Below, piece after piece: positions 17,178-25,815 of a DNA stretch of 64,000 nucleotides. Every line of letters starts with the position of its first letter. The first letter of the stretch is position 1. The stretch covers positions 310,001 through 374,000 of the forward strand of contig NZ_BAAAHE010000007.1 in assembly GCF_039525035.1 (NCBI RefSeq), given 5' to 3'. The notes under the pieces were generated by a model. That model saw only the letters and a list, made by a program, of their open reading frames with translations. It did no database searches and had not been told where the DNA came from. Origin of the DNA: Sporichthya brevicatena (lineage in GTDB: Bacteria > Actinomycetota > Actinomycetes > Sporichthyales > Sporichthyaceae). Made by a program: the position numbers and the translations under genes.

Positions 17178-17612
17178 TTACTGGGGGTTCGCGGGAGTCG
17201 CCCGCACCGAGGTGATGTCGCCCATGGCGACCTGCGTGCCGTCCTCCACCGTCAGGTAGGGGCCGGCGGCGGTGAACGAGGCGGCGGTGACGACGCCCGA
17301 GAGCTCGGTTCCGTCAGCCTGGAGCCAACTGACGGTCCGTCCGACCATCGCGCTCACACCGAACACGCTCTGCGCGGTGAGCGAGGAGGTGACCGCCGCG
17401 GCGATCTCCTCCAGCTTCTCGACCTGCGTGAACTGCGCGGTCTGGGCCATGAACTGCGCCGAGTCGGTCGGCGCGGTCGGGTCCTGGTACTTCAGCTGCG
17501 CGACGAGCAGCTTCAGGAACGCGTCCTTGCCGAGCGTGTTGCCCGGCGTGCTGGGCGCCGCCGGCTTCGGCTCGAAGAGCGACGAGATCGGGGTGGGGGG
17601 AAGGACGGTCAA
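17178..17612 (-). CDS. flgD: FlgD, hook cap protein
   Basis: 144 aa. Contains the FlgD signature KDAFLKLLVAQLKYQDPTAPTDSAQFMAQTAQFTQVEKL, then the short Ig/Tudor-like part (MVGRTVSWLQADG). The start is an uncommon TTG at 17612, supported by AGGAGA 4 nt upstream. Shorter than the ~220 aa enterobacterial form, as in Gram-positives. Confidence 0.92.
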   Translation of the reverse strand: MTVLPPTPISSLFEPKPAAPSTPGNTLGKDAFLKLLVAQLKYQDPTAPTDSAQFMAQTAQFTQVEKLEEIAAAVTSSLTAQSVFGVSAMVGRTVSWLQADGTELSGVVTAASFTAAGPYLTVEDGTQVAMGDITSVRATPANPQ

Positions 17613-17624
17613 CGTATCTCCTGA

Positions 17625-18752
17625 CTACAGCTGCAGGTCGAGCGAACCGGCGGATGCCGGGGCGCCGGTGGGCGATCCGGCGTCTCCGTTCGGGGTGATG
17701 TCGTGCGGGACACGCCCGTCCCCGCCCGCCCAGGCGGGACGGGCGTGCCCGTTCTGGGGGTTGCCCGGGCCGGGCTGCGGCGCGCCACCGTCCCCGCCGA
17801 GCGAGAAGCTGCCCGTGCCGATGCCGGCCGCTTCGAGGGCGCGGCGCAGGTCGGGCAGGGCCGCGCGCAGGGCGTCGCGGGCGGCCTCGCTCTGGCCGGC
17901 GAGCCGGAGTTCGACCGTGCCGTCCCGAAGCTCGAGCTCCACCCGGACCGGGCCGAGCTCCTCGGGTGTGATGTCGACGGACAGGACGTGCGTCCCCTCC
18001 GCCCCGCGCTGGTGCACCGCGGTGATCGGGGCCGCGAGCTGCGCCGCCAGAGTCGGGGGCGCGGGGGTCGCGGACGCCGGCGCGGCCGCGGGGGCCACGG
18101 CCGAGGTGGCCGATGTGGGCGCAGCGGCCGGAGCCGCGCCGGCCGGGGTGACCCCGTCCGACTTCTCCGGCGCGCCGCGCCCTTCCCCGGCGGGGGATGG
18201 CCGCCCCGCGCCGGAGAAGTTGGGGTTGGGCTGCGGGTTCTGGGCGTCCGAGCCGCCGGCGGGGTCGGCGGGTCCCTCGGGCGGGGCGGCTTCGGCCCGG
18301 GTCGCGGGCGCGTCCGGGGCCTCCGGGGCCGCGGGTCCCGCGGCCGAGGTCATGTCCGCAGGCGCGGCGCGCCCGTCCGAGGCGGCCGCAAGGCGCGCCT
18401 CGCCGGGGTCGGTCGCCTCGACCGGCGCCGACGCCGCGGTCGCGCCCGGGGTGGCGGTCAGGGCCGGAGCCGGAACCGGGATCGCGGGGACGGCCCCCGC
18501 GGCGAGGGCCAACTCCTCCGGCGCGCCGCGGCCATCCGGGTCCGGGGAAAGGCGCGCCTCGCCGGAGAGGTGGGGGGTCGGCGTGCCGAGCAGGGCCGCG
18601 ACGAGGTCGGCGACCATCCCGGCGAACTCCTCGCCCGAGCCGGAGCCCGAGCCGGTGCCGGCGTCGGCGTCCGTCCCGGAGTCCGCGGCCGTGCGGACGG
18701 TGGTCGGCGCGGGAACGGGGACCGGGAGCGAACCGAGCGTGGGGATCGTCAT
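17625..18752 (-). CDS. fliK: FliK, hook-length control protein with in-frame palindromic repeats
   Basis: 375 aa. The N-terminal ~240 residues are Ala/Pro/Gly-rich and disordered, as expected for a molecular ruler. The C-terminal Flg_hook domain (~255-340) has LSVDITPEELGPVRVELELRDG and ARDALRAALPDLRRALEAAG, and contacts FlhB. Three repeats of the form SGEARLSP..DGRGAPEE occur in the ruler part, each encoded by a GC-rich palindromic block (18161-18220, ~18359-18410, 18513-18570). Such repeats would change ruler length. ATG overlaps the hydrolase stop. Confidence 0.85.
   Translation of the reverse strand: MTIPTLGSLPVPVPAPTTVRTAADSGTDADAGTGSGSGSGEEFAGMVADLVAALLGTPTPHLSGEARLSPDPDGRGAPEELALAAGAVPAIPVPAPALTATPGATAASAPVEATDPGEARLAAASDGRAAPADMTSAAGPAAPEAPDAPATRAEAAPPEGPADPAGGSDAQNPQPNPNFSGAGRPSPAGEGRGAPEKSDGVTPAGAAPAAAPTSATSAVAPAAAPASATPAPPTLAAQLAAPITAVHQRGAEGTHVLSVDITPEELGPVRVELELRDGTVELRLAGQSEAARDALRAALPDLRRALEAAGIGTGSFSLGGDGGAPQPGPGNPQNGHARPAWAGGDGRVPHDITPNGDAGSPTGAPASAGSLDLQL
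18161..18220. repeat. In-frame palindromic repeat in fliK, copy 1
   Basis: Perfect 14-bp arms ACTTCTCCGGCGCG (18161-18174) and their complement (18207-18220). It encodes the fliK peptide NFSGAGRPSPAGEGRGAPEK. Confidence 0.7.
18359..18410. repeat. In-frame palindromic repeat in fliK, copy 2
   Basis: Diverged relative of copies 1 and 3; encodes GEARLAAASDGRAAPADM. Shares CGCGCC-rich ends with copy 3. Confidence 0.5.
18513..18570. repeat. In-frame palindromic repeat in fliK, copy 3
   Basis: Ends CTCCTCCGGCG and CGCCGGAGAGG are near-complementary; encodes SGEARLSPDPDGRGAPEE. Same frame as copies 1 and 2. Confidence 0.6.
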
Positions 18753-19429
18753 GCCGAGCTCCCTCCGAGGGCGGCGGCGAGGGCCGGGTACTGGGCCAGC
18801 AGCGAGTTCGCCATCGGCAGCCCGCCCGGAAGTGCCGCCGCCAGCGTGCTGGTGGCCGCGTTCGACACGGGGGCGGTCTCGGGGAGCAGACGGCGGATGT
18901 GGGTCGGGGTCTCGTAGACGTCGGAGATCTCGACGACCTTCCCGGGCCGGGGGGCGTGGATCATCTTGTTGTCGCCGAGGTAGATCGCGACGTGGTCGAC
19001 GGGGGAGTCGAAGGCGAGCAGGTCGCCGGGCTTGGCGTTGGCGAGCCCGTGAACGGGGGTGCCCTCCTTCGCCTGCTGGTAGCTGACGCGGGGCAGGTCG
19101 ATGCCGAAGTGGCCGTAGACCAGCTGCGTCAGACCGGAGCAGTCCACGCCCTTGTCCGGGTTGGTGCCGCCCCAGACGTAGGGGACGCCCAGGTAGCGCT
19201 TCGCGTCGGCGATCAGGTCGGCCGCCGTGCCGGTGGCCTTGGCGCCCGCGCCGGTCGAACCGGTCGCTCCCGTCGAGGCCGTCGCCTCCGCGAGCGCGGC
19301 GGCGAAGGTGGTCGCCGTCGACCCCGAGGCCGTGGCCGTCGACGCCGATGCGACCGCGACGGTCTGCAGCGGGGAGACGAACTGCGCGGTGATGGCCGCC
19401 ATGCGGGCCTGCACGTCGGCGATGCTCAT
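18749..19429 (-). CDS. NlpC/P60 peptidoglycan hydrolase of the flagellar operon
   Basis: 226 aa. An Ala/Thr/Ser-rich N-terminal half with an initial helix (MSIADVQARMAAITAQFV), then an NlpC/P60 domain (~75-190). The catalytic Cys97 is in VDCSGLTQLVYGHFGI, and the likely His is in SPVDHVAIYLGDN. There is no Sec signal, so it is probably exported by the flagellar apparatus, like FlgJ. It lies between fliJ and fliK with 4-bp overlaps on both sides, so it may open the wall for rod assembly. The start is chosen at MSIADV, coupled to the fliJ stop. Confidence 0.85.
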   Translation of the reverse strand: MSIADVQARMAAITAQFVSPLQTVAVASASTATASGSTATTFAAALAEATASTGATGSTGAGAKATGTAADLIADAKRYLGVPYVWGGTNPDKGVDCSGLTQLVYGHFGIDLPRVSYQQAKEGTPVHGLANAKPGDLLAFDSPVDHVAIYLGDNKMIHAPRPGKVVEISDVYETPTHIRRLLPETAPVSNAATSTLAAALPGGLPMANSLLAQYPALAAALGGSSA

Positions 19430-19854
19430 GACTGGTCCTCCCGGGCGGCGAAGAGACGGGCGCCGGCGCGGTCGTCGGCCTCCCGCTGTTCCGCGGCCTC
19501 GCGCTCGCGCAGCTCGGCCTCCTTCTGACGCTGCGCCAGATCCTCGACGCCCTCGCGCTCGCGCCGAGCGGTGGCGAAGCGGTTCATCGCCGCGGCGGCG
19601 TCCGCGTCCCGGGCGACCGCGACCTCGCGGGCGACTGCGACGTCGGAGGCCATCGTCAGCAGCGCCGCGCGGGCGGCCAGCCACTGCGACGCCTCGGCCG
19701 TGCCCGGCTCGGGGCGACCGGCGAGGGCCGCCTCGCGGCGGGCGAAGTCGGTCGCGGCGCGGTGGGACGCGGCCTGCGCCGCGGCGGCCTCGGCCTTCGC
19801 GATGTCCTCACGCAGCTTGCGCACCTTGAGCACGGTGCCGAGCAGAAACCTCAT
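19426..19854 (-). CDS. fliJ: FliJ, export chaperone/coiled-coil stalk
   Basis: 142 aa, almost entirely charged helix (KVRKLREDIAKAEAAAAQAA and EGVEDLAQRQKEAELREREA), as in FliJ, which rotates inside the FliI hexamer. Sequence identity to FliJ is inherently low, so position directly after fliI supports the call. Start and stop overlap neighbours by 4 bp. Confidence 0.85.
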   Translation of the reverse strand: MRFLLGTVLKVRKLREDIAKAEAAAAQAASHRAATDFARREAALAGRPEPGTAEASQWLAARAALLTMASDVAVAREVAVARDADAAAAMNRFATARREREGVEDLAQRQKEAELREREAAEQREADDRAGARLFAAREDQS

Positions 19855-21164
19855 GCCGCACCTCCGAGCAGCGCGGCGAGGCCGGCCCATGCCTCGGCGG
19901 CGGTGGTCCGGCCGTGCAGGTCCTGCCGGAGGAACGCGTCGATCGCCGGGGCGAGCTCGCGCGCCCGGTCGACCACCGGGTTGGTGCCGGCCACGTAGGC
20001 GCCGATCTCGATGAGGTCGCGGGCGTCGCGGTGCGCAGCCATCAGCCGGCGCAGTTCGGTCGCGAGCGCGCGCTGCTCCGGCGTCGTCACCGCGCCGGAC
20101 ACCCGGGACACCGACTCCAACACGTCGATGCTGGGGAACTGCCCCGCTGTCGCCAGGCGGCGGGTCAATGTGATGTGTCCGTCGAGGATCGACCGCGCCG
20201 CGTCGGAGACGGGCTCGTTGTGGTCGTCGCCGTCGACGAGGACGGTGTAGATGCCGGTGATCGACCCGGTCTCACCCGGACCGGCCCGCTCCAGCAGTCG
20301 GGGCAGCAGCGCGAACACCGACGGCGGGTAGCCGCGCGTGGCCGGCGGCTCGCCGGCGGAGAGGCCGACCTCGCGCTGGGCGTAGGCCAGGCGGGTCAGG
20401 GAGTCCATGAGCAGCAGGACGTCCTGGCCGGAGTCGCGCAGGTGCTCGGCGATCCGCGTCGCGACGAACGGCGCGCGCAGGCGCACCATCGGCGGCGCGT
20501 CCGAGGTCGCGACGACCACGACGGCGCGCGCGAGACCCTCGGGCCCGAGGTCGTTCTCCAGGAACTCGCGGACCTCACGGCCACGCTCGCCGACCAGGCA
20601 CACGACGGTCACCGCCGCCTCGGTGCCGCGCGTGATCATCGACAGCAGCGAGGACTTGCCGACGCCGGACCCGGCGAAGATGCCGATGCGCTGACCGCGA
20701 CCGACGGGCACGAGCGTGTCGAGGGCGCGGACGCCGACCGACAGCGGCACGTTCACGCGGCCACGGAGCAGCGGGTGCGGGGCGTCGGCCTCGACGGGAA
20801 CGCGCTCCAGTCCCGCCGGCAGCGGCCGGCCGTCGATCGGCGAGCCGAGACCGTCGAGCACACGTCCGCGCAGCGCCTCCCCGACGCCGACGGTCAGCGC
20901 GGAACCGGTGCCGCGCGCCGGGTGCCCGGCACGGATCCCGTTCGTCGAGCCCAGCGGCATGCACGCCAGGCGGCTGCCCTCGGCCGTCGCCGGGCGCACC
21001 GCGACGACCTCGGCCGGGATCTCGTCCGGGCCGAGCATCACGACCTCACCGACCGCGGCCTCGACGCCGACGACGTCGACGACCAGCCCGACGACGCCCG
21101 TCACCAGGCCGGTCGCCCGGGGGCGCGCGGCGGCGAGGACGTCGGGAGCGAACACGGTGGTCAC
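19851..21164 (-). CDS. fliI: FliI, flagellum-specific ATPase
   Basis: 437 aa, normal length. Walker A GIFAGSGVGKSSLLSM, Walker B region DVLLLMDSLTRLAYAQREV, and the family motif ATRGYPPSVFALLPRLLERAG. It hydrolyses ATP to unload export substrates, held by FliH. GTG at 21164 overlaps the fliH stop as GTGA. Confidence 0.97.
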   Translation of the reverse strand: MTTVFAPDVLAAARPRATGLVTGVVGLVVDVVGVEAAVGEVVMLGPDEIPAEVVAVRPATAEGSRLACMPLGSTNGIRAGHPARGTGSALTVGVGEALRGRVLDGLGSPIDGRPLPAGLERVPVEADAPHPLLRGRVNVPLSVGVRALDTLVPVGRGQRIGIFAGSGVGKSSLLSMITRGTEAAVTVVCLVGERGREVREFLENDLGPEGLARAVVVVATSDAPPMVRLRAPFVATRIAEHLRDSGQDVLLLMDSLTRLAYAQREVGLSAGEPPATRGYPPSVFALLPRLLERAGPGETGSITGIYTVLVDGDDHNEPVSDAARSILDGHITLTRRLATAGQFPSIDVLESVSRVSGAVTTPEQRALATELRRLMAAHRDARDLIEIGAYVAGTNPVVDRARELAPAIDAFLRQDLHGRTTAAEAWAGLAALLGGAA

Positions 21165-21832
21165 AGGCCGAGCACCGCCCGGACGCGCTCCAACGCCGGC
21201 CCCAGCTGGGCGTCGACGCGGGTGGCGTCGCAGTCGACGACCGCCCCGCCGCGCTCGACGTTGGGGTCGGCGACGACGAGCACCTCACGGCCGAGGTCAG
21301 CGGTGGCGAGCGCGGCCCGCGTCGCTGACGCATCGTCAGGATGCAGGCGCGCGGTGACCGGCCGGTTCTGGGGGAGCAGGTCCAGCGCCCGCCGGATCGC
21401 GTCCAGCCCGGGGTCGGCCGCCAGCGACAGCTCCCGGCCGAGCAGGCTCTCCGCGAGCTCGAAGGCACCGCGCACGATCGCGTCGGTCAGCTCCTGCGCG
21501 GGCACGACAGCCCGGGTCTCGAGCGCGTCGGCGGCCGCCGAGAGCGCCCGCAGCGCGTTCAACAGTTCGAGGTCGGCACGCTCCGCAGCCACCGCGCGCT
21601 CGGTCGCGACGCGCGCGGCCTCCTCGCGGGCGGCCTCGTCCGCGGCCCGCCGGCCCTGGGCCCAGCCGACGGCGAAACCCTCGGCCCGGGCCGCGGCGCG
21701 CGTCGCCGCGGACAGCTCCTCGAGCGCCGTGCGCTGCAGCGGGTCGAGCAGGCCCTCCAGCGGTGCCGGGGGCAGGTCGGCCGCGGCGGTCCCGCGCATC
21801 AGGCGGGACGGGAGCTCAGGAGACGAAGTCAT
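21161..21832 (-). CDS. fliH: FliH, regulator of the export ATPase
   Basis: 223 aa. A long helical middle (~55-130, Ala/Glu-rich) and a C-terminal globular part (~140-220) with VTARLHPDDA and VERGGAVVDCDATRVDAQL, typical of FliH and V-ATPase E-subunit relatives. It overlaps fliG by 17 bp. Confidence 0.9.
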   Translation of the reverse strand: MTSSPELPSRLMRGTAAADLPPAPLEGLLDPLQRTALEELSAATRAAARAEGFAVGWAQGRRAADEAAREEAARVATERAVAAERADLELLNALRALSAAADALETRAVVPAQELTDAIVRGAFELAESLLGRELSLAADPGLDAIRRALDLLPQNRPVTARLHPDDASATRAALATADLGREVLVVADPNVERGGAVVDCDATRVDAQLGPALERVRAVLGL

Positions 21833-22832
21833 CGTCGGACTCCCGTCGCATCACGAGCTCGCCGGACTCCTCGAGGGAACGGATGCTCTGAACGATCGAG
21901 GCCTGCGCCTCCTCCACCGTGCGCAGGCGCACCGGGCCGAGCAGGTCGATCTCCTCGAGGAGGTTCTCGGCGGCCCGTTCGGAGATGTTCTTCAGGATCT
22001 TCTCCTTGACGTCCTCGCTGACGCCCTTGAGCGCGGTGGCGAGCGTGCTGGTGTCGATCTGACGGAGCACCAGCTGAACGCTCCGGTCGTCGAGGCCGAC
22101 GATGTCCTTGAACATGAACATGTGGCTCCGGATCTCGTCGGCGAGGTCGGGGTCGCGCCCCTCCAAGCCTTCGAGGATCAGCTTCTCCGTCGAACGGTCC
22201 GCGCGGCTGATGATGTCCACCAGCGGCGAGATGCCGCCGACCTCGGAGAACTCGCTGGTCGCGAGCACCGAGAGCAGGCGCCGCTTCAGCGAGGTCTCGA
22301 CCGAGGTGATGATCTCCGGCGAGGTCCGGTCCATGACCGCGATGCGGTGCGCGACGTCGGCCTGCAGGGCCGGCGCGAGCCCGCCCAGCACCAGCGAGGC
22401 CTGGTCGGCGCTCATGTGCGCGAGCACGAGCGCGATCGTCTGCGGGTGCTCGTCGGCGAGGTAGGACAGGATCTGCCGGGGGTCCGCACGGCGGAGGAAC
22501 TCGAAGGGGATCTCCTTCATCGACGCGGAGATCCGCCCGATGACCTCGTCCGCCTTCTCCTCGCCGAGCGCGCCCGCGAGCAGGTCGCGGGCGTAGCGCA
22601 CGCCGCCCTCGAGCACGACCCGCCGGGCCGCGGCCATCTCCTGGAACTCGGTGATGACCCGGTCCGCGAGGTCGGGGTCCACGTGCTGGAGCCGCACGAT
22701 CTCGGCCGTCACGGCCTCGACCTCGGTCTCCCGCATCTGCGCGAGGATCCGCGCGGAGTCGTCCCGCGGCACCTGCATCAGCAGGATGGCCGCCTTCGTC
22801 ACGCCCGAGAGCGTCGCCAGATCGGTACTCAT
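21816..22832 (-). CDS. fliG: FliG, flagellar motor switch protein
   Basis: 338 aa. All three domains are visible: the N-domain (KAAILLMQVPRDDSARILAQM), the middle domain with the EHPQTIALVLAHM motif, and the charged torque helix near the C-terminus (LATALKGVSEDVKEKILKNISERAAENLLEEI). The ATG at 22832 is preferred over the in-frame ATG at 22871 because GGCGGAGA precedes it and the protein then begins MSTDLATLSG. Confidence 0.96.
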   Translation of the reverse strand: MSTDLATLSGVTKAAILLMQVPRDDSARILAQMRETEVEAVTAEIVRLQHVDPDLADRVITEFQEMAAARRVVLEGGVRYARDLLAGALGEEKADEVIGRISASMKEIPFEFLRRADPRQILSYLADEHPQTIALVLAHMSADQASLVLGGLAPALQADVAHRIAVMDRTSPEIITSVETSLKRRLLSVLATSEFSEVGGISPLVDIISRADRSTEKLILEGLEGRDPDLADEIRSHMFMFKDIVGLDDRSVQLVLRQIDTSTLATALKGVSEDVKEKILKNISERAAENLLEEIDLLGPVRLRTVEEAQASIVQSIRSLEESGELVMRRESDDDFVS

Positions 22833-22874
22833 GACGTCTCCGCCACGGACTTCGTCCTCGCGGAGCCGCATTCA

Positions 22875-22909
22875 GTGCTCATGACGAGCTCGCTTCGCTC
22901 GCTCATGAC
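22875..22909. repeat. Palindrome between fliF and fliG
   Basis: TCATGA boxes flank a CGAGC..GCTCG stem around the loop TCGCTTC, directly after the fliF stop. It would fold into a small hairpin on the minus-strand mRNA; termination or RNA protection are both possible. Confidence 0.45.
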
Positions 22910-24504
22910 CGCCGGTCCGCGAGCCAGCCGCGCAGCAACTGCGCGACCTCGTCGGGCTGGGTCTTCACGAGGTCACCGACGTCGTGGCGGGCGTCGGCGG
23001 CCGGCGACGCGGCGAGCTCGCCGTAGGCGCCGGCGGCGACGCCACCCGGGACGGCGGTGAGCTCGGCCTCCGCCTGCTGCGCGGCCAGCGCGCGCTGCAG
23101 AGCCTCGATCTCGCGGCGGTCCTCGGCCACCCGTGACATCCGAGCCATCTTGCGCCGGCCCCAGAGGAAGAGCATCAGCAGGAGCAACGCACCACCGAGG
23201 TACTTGGCGCCGGTGAAGATCATGCTGTTGCGCTTCGCGGCGGCCTCGGCCTTCTTCGCGGCGGCGAGCTCCTCGGCGGCCGCGTTGGCCGCGGTCTCGT
23301 CGAACGGCAGGGCGTCGACGACGACGGTGTCACCACGCTCGGTGTTCAGGCCGACCGCGGAGGAGACCAGCGCCTCGATCTGCGCGGTGTTCACCGCGGT
23401 CGCCGTCTTGGCGTCGAGCAGGACCGCGACGTTCAACTTGCGGACGGCACCGGGGGCGGAGGTCCGCTCCTCGACGACGCGGTTGAGCGGATTGTTCTGC
23501 GTCCCGGTCGTCTTCTCGTAGTTGCCGGTCCCGTTGGTGCCGTTGTTCGGCACGGCCTGGTTGTCCGGGCCGAGCACGCCGCCGACCGCCGCACCGTTGC
23601 CGGTGAACTTCTCGGTGGTGGTCGTCGTGGCCGACGGCTTGGTGCCGGGGTCGGTGAAGGTCTCGCTGGTGGTCTTCGTCGCGTCGAAGTCCAGGTCGGC
23701 GGAGAGCCGGACCTCGGAGTGGCCGGGGCCGACGACGCGATCGATCATCGCCTGCAGGTCGGAGGCGACGCGGGTCTCGTACTCGCGGGTCTGCTGCGCG
23801 CGGTTGTCCGCCGCGGTGCCGGCCGACGACTCGGCGGAGGCCGAGAGCGTCTTGCCGCTGGAGTCGGCGACGGTGACCTGGTCGGGCTTGAGGTTCTCCA
23901 CCGCGGAGGAGACCAGGTTGACGATCGCCTGGACCTGACCCGACGTCAGTGACGTCCCGGGCGCGGTGTCGACGAGCACGGACGCCTTGGCCGAGTCGGA
24001 CTGCTTGGTGAAGACCGTCTTCTCCGGCAGCGCCAGGTGCACGACCGCGGTGGTGACGCCGTCGATGCCTTGGACGGTGCGGGCGAGCTCGCCCTCCAGC
24101 GCGCGCCGGTAACCGACGTCCTGCTGGAACTTCGAGGTCGTGATGCCCTGCTTGTCGAGGATGCCCCAACCGCTGCTGCTGGAGCTCGGGGCGATGCCCT
24201 TGCCGCTCATCGCGATGCGGGTGTCGTAGACCATCGACTGGGGGACCAGGATCGTCGTCCCGCCGTTGGCCAGCTGGTACGGCGTGCCCGCCGCGTTGAG
24301 CTGGTCGACGATCGCGGACGCGTCCGCCGGCGCGACGTTGGTGAACAGCGGCGCGTAGGTCGGCTTGGTCGCCCAGGACATGAAGAAGTAGGCGCCGAAC
24401 AGCAGCCCGAGGACCCCGACCACCGAGACGACCTTCTGGCCGACGGTGAACGAGGAGAACATCCGGCCGCCCTTGCCGAGCAGGCCGGAGACGACGGGTG
24501 GCAT
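22903..24504 (-). CDS. fliF: FliF, MS-ring protein
   Basis: 533 aa. Helix 1 at ~23-45 (VVSVVGVLGLLFGAYFFMSW), ring-building motifs with YDTRIAMSGKGIAPSSSSSGWGILDKQ and YRRALEGELARTVQGIDGV, and helix 2 near 430 (YLGGALLLLMLFLWG). The C-terminus binds FliG. The ATG follows GGAGAT at 6 nt. Confidence 0.97.
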   Translation of the reverse strand: MPPVVSGLLGKGGRMFSSFTVGQKVVSVVGVLGLLFGAYFFMSWATKPTYAPLFTNVAPADASAIVDQLNAAGTPYQLANGGTTILVPQSMVYDTRIAMSGKGIAPSSSSSGWGILDKQGITTSKFQQDVGYRRALEGELARTVQGIDGVTTAVVHLALPEKTVFTKQSDSAKASVLVDTAPGTSLTSGQVQAIVNLVSSAVENLKPDQVTVADSSGKTLSASAESSAGTAADNRAQQTREYETRVASDLQAMIDRVVGPGHSEVRLSADLDFDATKTTSETFTDPGTKPSATTTTTEKFTGNGAAVGGVLGPDNQAVPNNGTNGTGNYEKTTGTQNNPLNRVVEERTSAPGAVRKLNVAVLLDAKTATAVNTAQIEALVSSAVGLNTERGDTVVVDALPFDETAANAAAEELAAAKKAEAAAKRNSMIFTGAKYLGGALLLLMLFLWGRRKMARMSRVAEDRREIEALQRALAAQQAEAELTAVPGGVAAGAYGELAASPAADARHDVGDLVKTQPDEVAQLLRGWLADRRS

Positions 24505-24553
24505 CAGTGGATCTCCGTCACTTTCGCCGGGACATTCGCCGAGGAGCGCGCCG

Positions 24554-24859
24554 TCACAGCGGCATCCGCAGGATCTCGTTGAACGCCTCGACCGCCTTGT
24601 TCCGGACGGCCACGGTCAGCTCGGTCGCGAGCTGGGCCTGGGTGGCGGCGATCGTGTACTGGTGGACGTCGGTCAGCTGACCGGTCGCGGCCTGGACCGC
24701 GAGCCCCTCGGCCTTGGCCTGGGTGCCGGCCAGGGCCTCGAGGCCGTTGCCGAGCGCGGTCGCGAACGAGTCGCCGGACGGGACCGCGGCGGTGGCGCCG
24801 GTGGCGACGGGCGGGGCGATCGGGGCGATCGGCGTGAAGCCGACGGGCGAGATGCTCAT
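24554..24859 (-). CDS. fliE: FliE, MS ring-rod junction protein
   Basis: 101 aa. Family pattern: SFATALGNGLEALAGTQAKAEGLAVQAATGQLTDVHQYTIAATQAQLATELTVAVRNKAVEAFNEILRM. Start overlaps the flgC stop as ATGA. Confidence 0.94.
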   Translation of the reverse strand: MSISPVGFTPIAPIAPPVATGATAAVPSGDSFATALGNGLEALAGTQAKAEGLAVQAATGQLTDVHQYTIAATQAQLATELTVAVRNKAVEAFNEILRMPL

Positions 24860-25266
24860 GCGCGTCCGATCTGAATGGCGGCCGAGTAGGCGTCACGGGC
24901 GCGGTCCACGACCGCGAGCGAGGCCTGGTAGCCGCGCTGCGCGACGATCAGCTGGGTCATCTGGGCGGCGAGGTCGATGTCCGGCAGGCGCACGTTGCCG
25001 TTCTCGTCCGCCAGCGGGTGCTGCGGGTCGTAGACGATCCGGCCCTCGGCGTTGCCGAGCACGGCGCCGGCGACCGCGACGCCGCCGGTCCCGTTGCCGT
25101 AGTCGACGGCCTGCGCGAGCACGTAGCGCGCGCGGAACGCCTCCTCGTTCGTCGACCGGACGGTGTTGACGTTGGCGATGTTGTCGGCGACCGCGTCGAG
25201 CCACTTGCGGTGGACGGTGACGCCGGAGCCGGCGATGCCGAAGACGGAGAACAGGCTCATCGTCAC
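24856..25266 (-). CDS. flgC: FlgC, proximal rod protein
   Basis: 136 aa from GTG at 25266, or 134 aa from ATG at 25260. The GTG is favoured because it makes a GTGA overlap with flgB, like most junctions in the operon. Rod motifs: GIAGSGVTVHRKWLDAVADNIANVNT and the C-terminal DLAAQMTQLIVAQRGYQASLAVVDRARD. Confidence 0.95.
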   Translation of the reverse strand: MTMSLFSVFGIAGSGVTVHRKWLDAVADNIANVNTVRSTNEEAFRARYVLAQAVDYGNGTGGVAVAGAVLGNAEGRIVYDPQHPLADENGNVRLPDIDLAAQMTQLIVAQRGYQASLAVVDRARDAYSAAIQIGRA

Positions 25267-25631
25267 ACCGCCCGCATCGAGGCGCGCAGGATGCCGAACT
25301 CGTGGTCGGCGGCCCGCAGCATCAGGGAGTAGCGCAGACCGGTGTCGACGTTGAGCAGCGTCTCCCGGTCGAGGTTGACGTTGTTGCCGTCGGTGCGGGT
25401 CGGCTCGAGCGAGCGGGCGATCGACCAGGTGGGACCGCCGGAGGTGTCGCCGGTGGCGACGGCGCTCGCGAGCGCGTCCTCGAACTGCACCTTGCCGGCG
25501 AGGAAGCCGGGCGTGTTGATGTTCGCGACGTTGTCCGCGATCGCGCGCTGGCGGGCGGCAAGACCGTCCAGGGCACTGGTGATCGCGTACATCGCGACAT
25601 TGCCGGATGTGAGGCCGATGGCGTCGAACAC
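25263..25631 (-). CDS. flgB: FlgB, proximal rod protein; first gene of the flagellar operon
   Basis: 122 aa from a GTG with GGAG 6 nt upstream. Rod motif LDGLAARQRAIADNVANINTPGF, then VNLDRETLLNVDTGLRYSLMLRAADHEFGILR. An in-frame upstream extension to 25898 exists but is Pro/Arg-rich and shows no rod homology. A sigma-28-like promoter at 25722-25748 lies 90 nt upstream. Confidence 0.93.
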   Translation of the reverse strand: MFDAIGLTSGNVAMYAITSALDGLAARQRAIADNVANINTPGFLAGKVQFEDALASAVATGDTSGGPTWSIARSLEPTRTDGNNVNLDRETLLNVDTGLRYSLMLRAADHEFGILRASMRAV

Positions 25632-25721
25632 GGACCGCTCCGATGCGGGGGATCGAAACTGCTGGTGGGGCAGCGCCGGTCCGTGGCGCTTGAGGGGGTG
25701 GCCGTCCTGGCTCGCCGGTTC

Positions 25722-25748
25722 TTGTCGGCCGGTCGGACGGGGAGTTGA
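25722..25748 (-). promoter_or_regulatory. Sigma-28-type promoter of the flgB operon
   Basis: On the minus strand: TCAA, 15 nt, GCCGACAA. It lies ~90 nt upstream of flgB. Two parts and the spacing agree with the cheA and flhA sites. Confidence 0.6.
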
Positions 25749-25815
25749 GGAGTCGGAGCCGACTCTCGTCACGGATTGTTGCCGGGGCGCAGCGGGACCG
25801 CCGGGCCGCAAGGAC

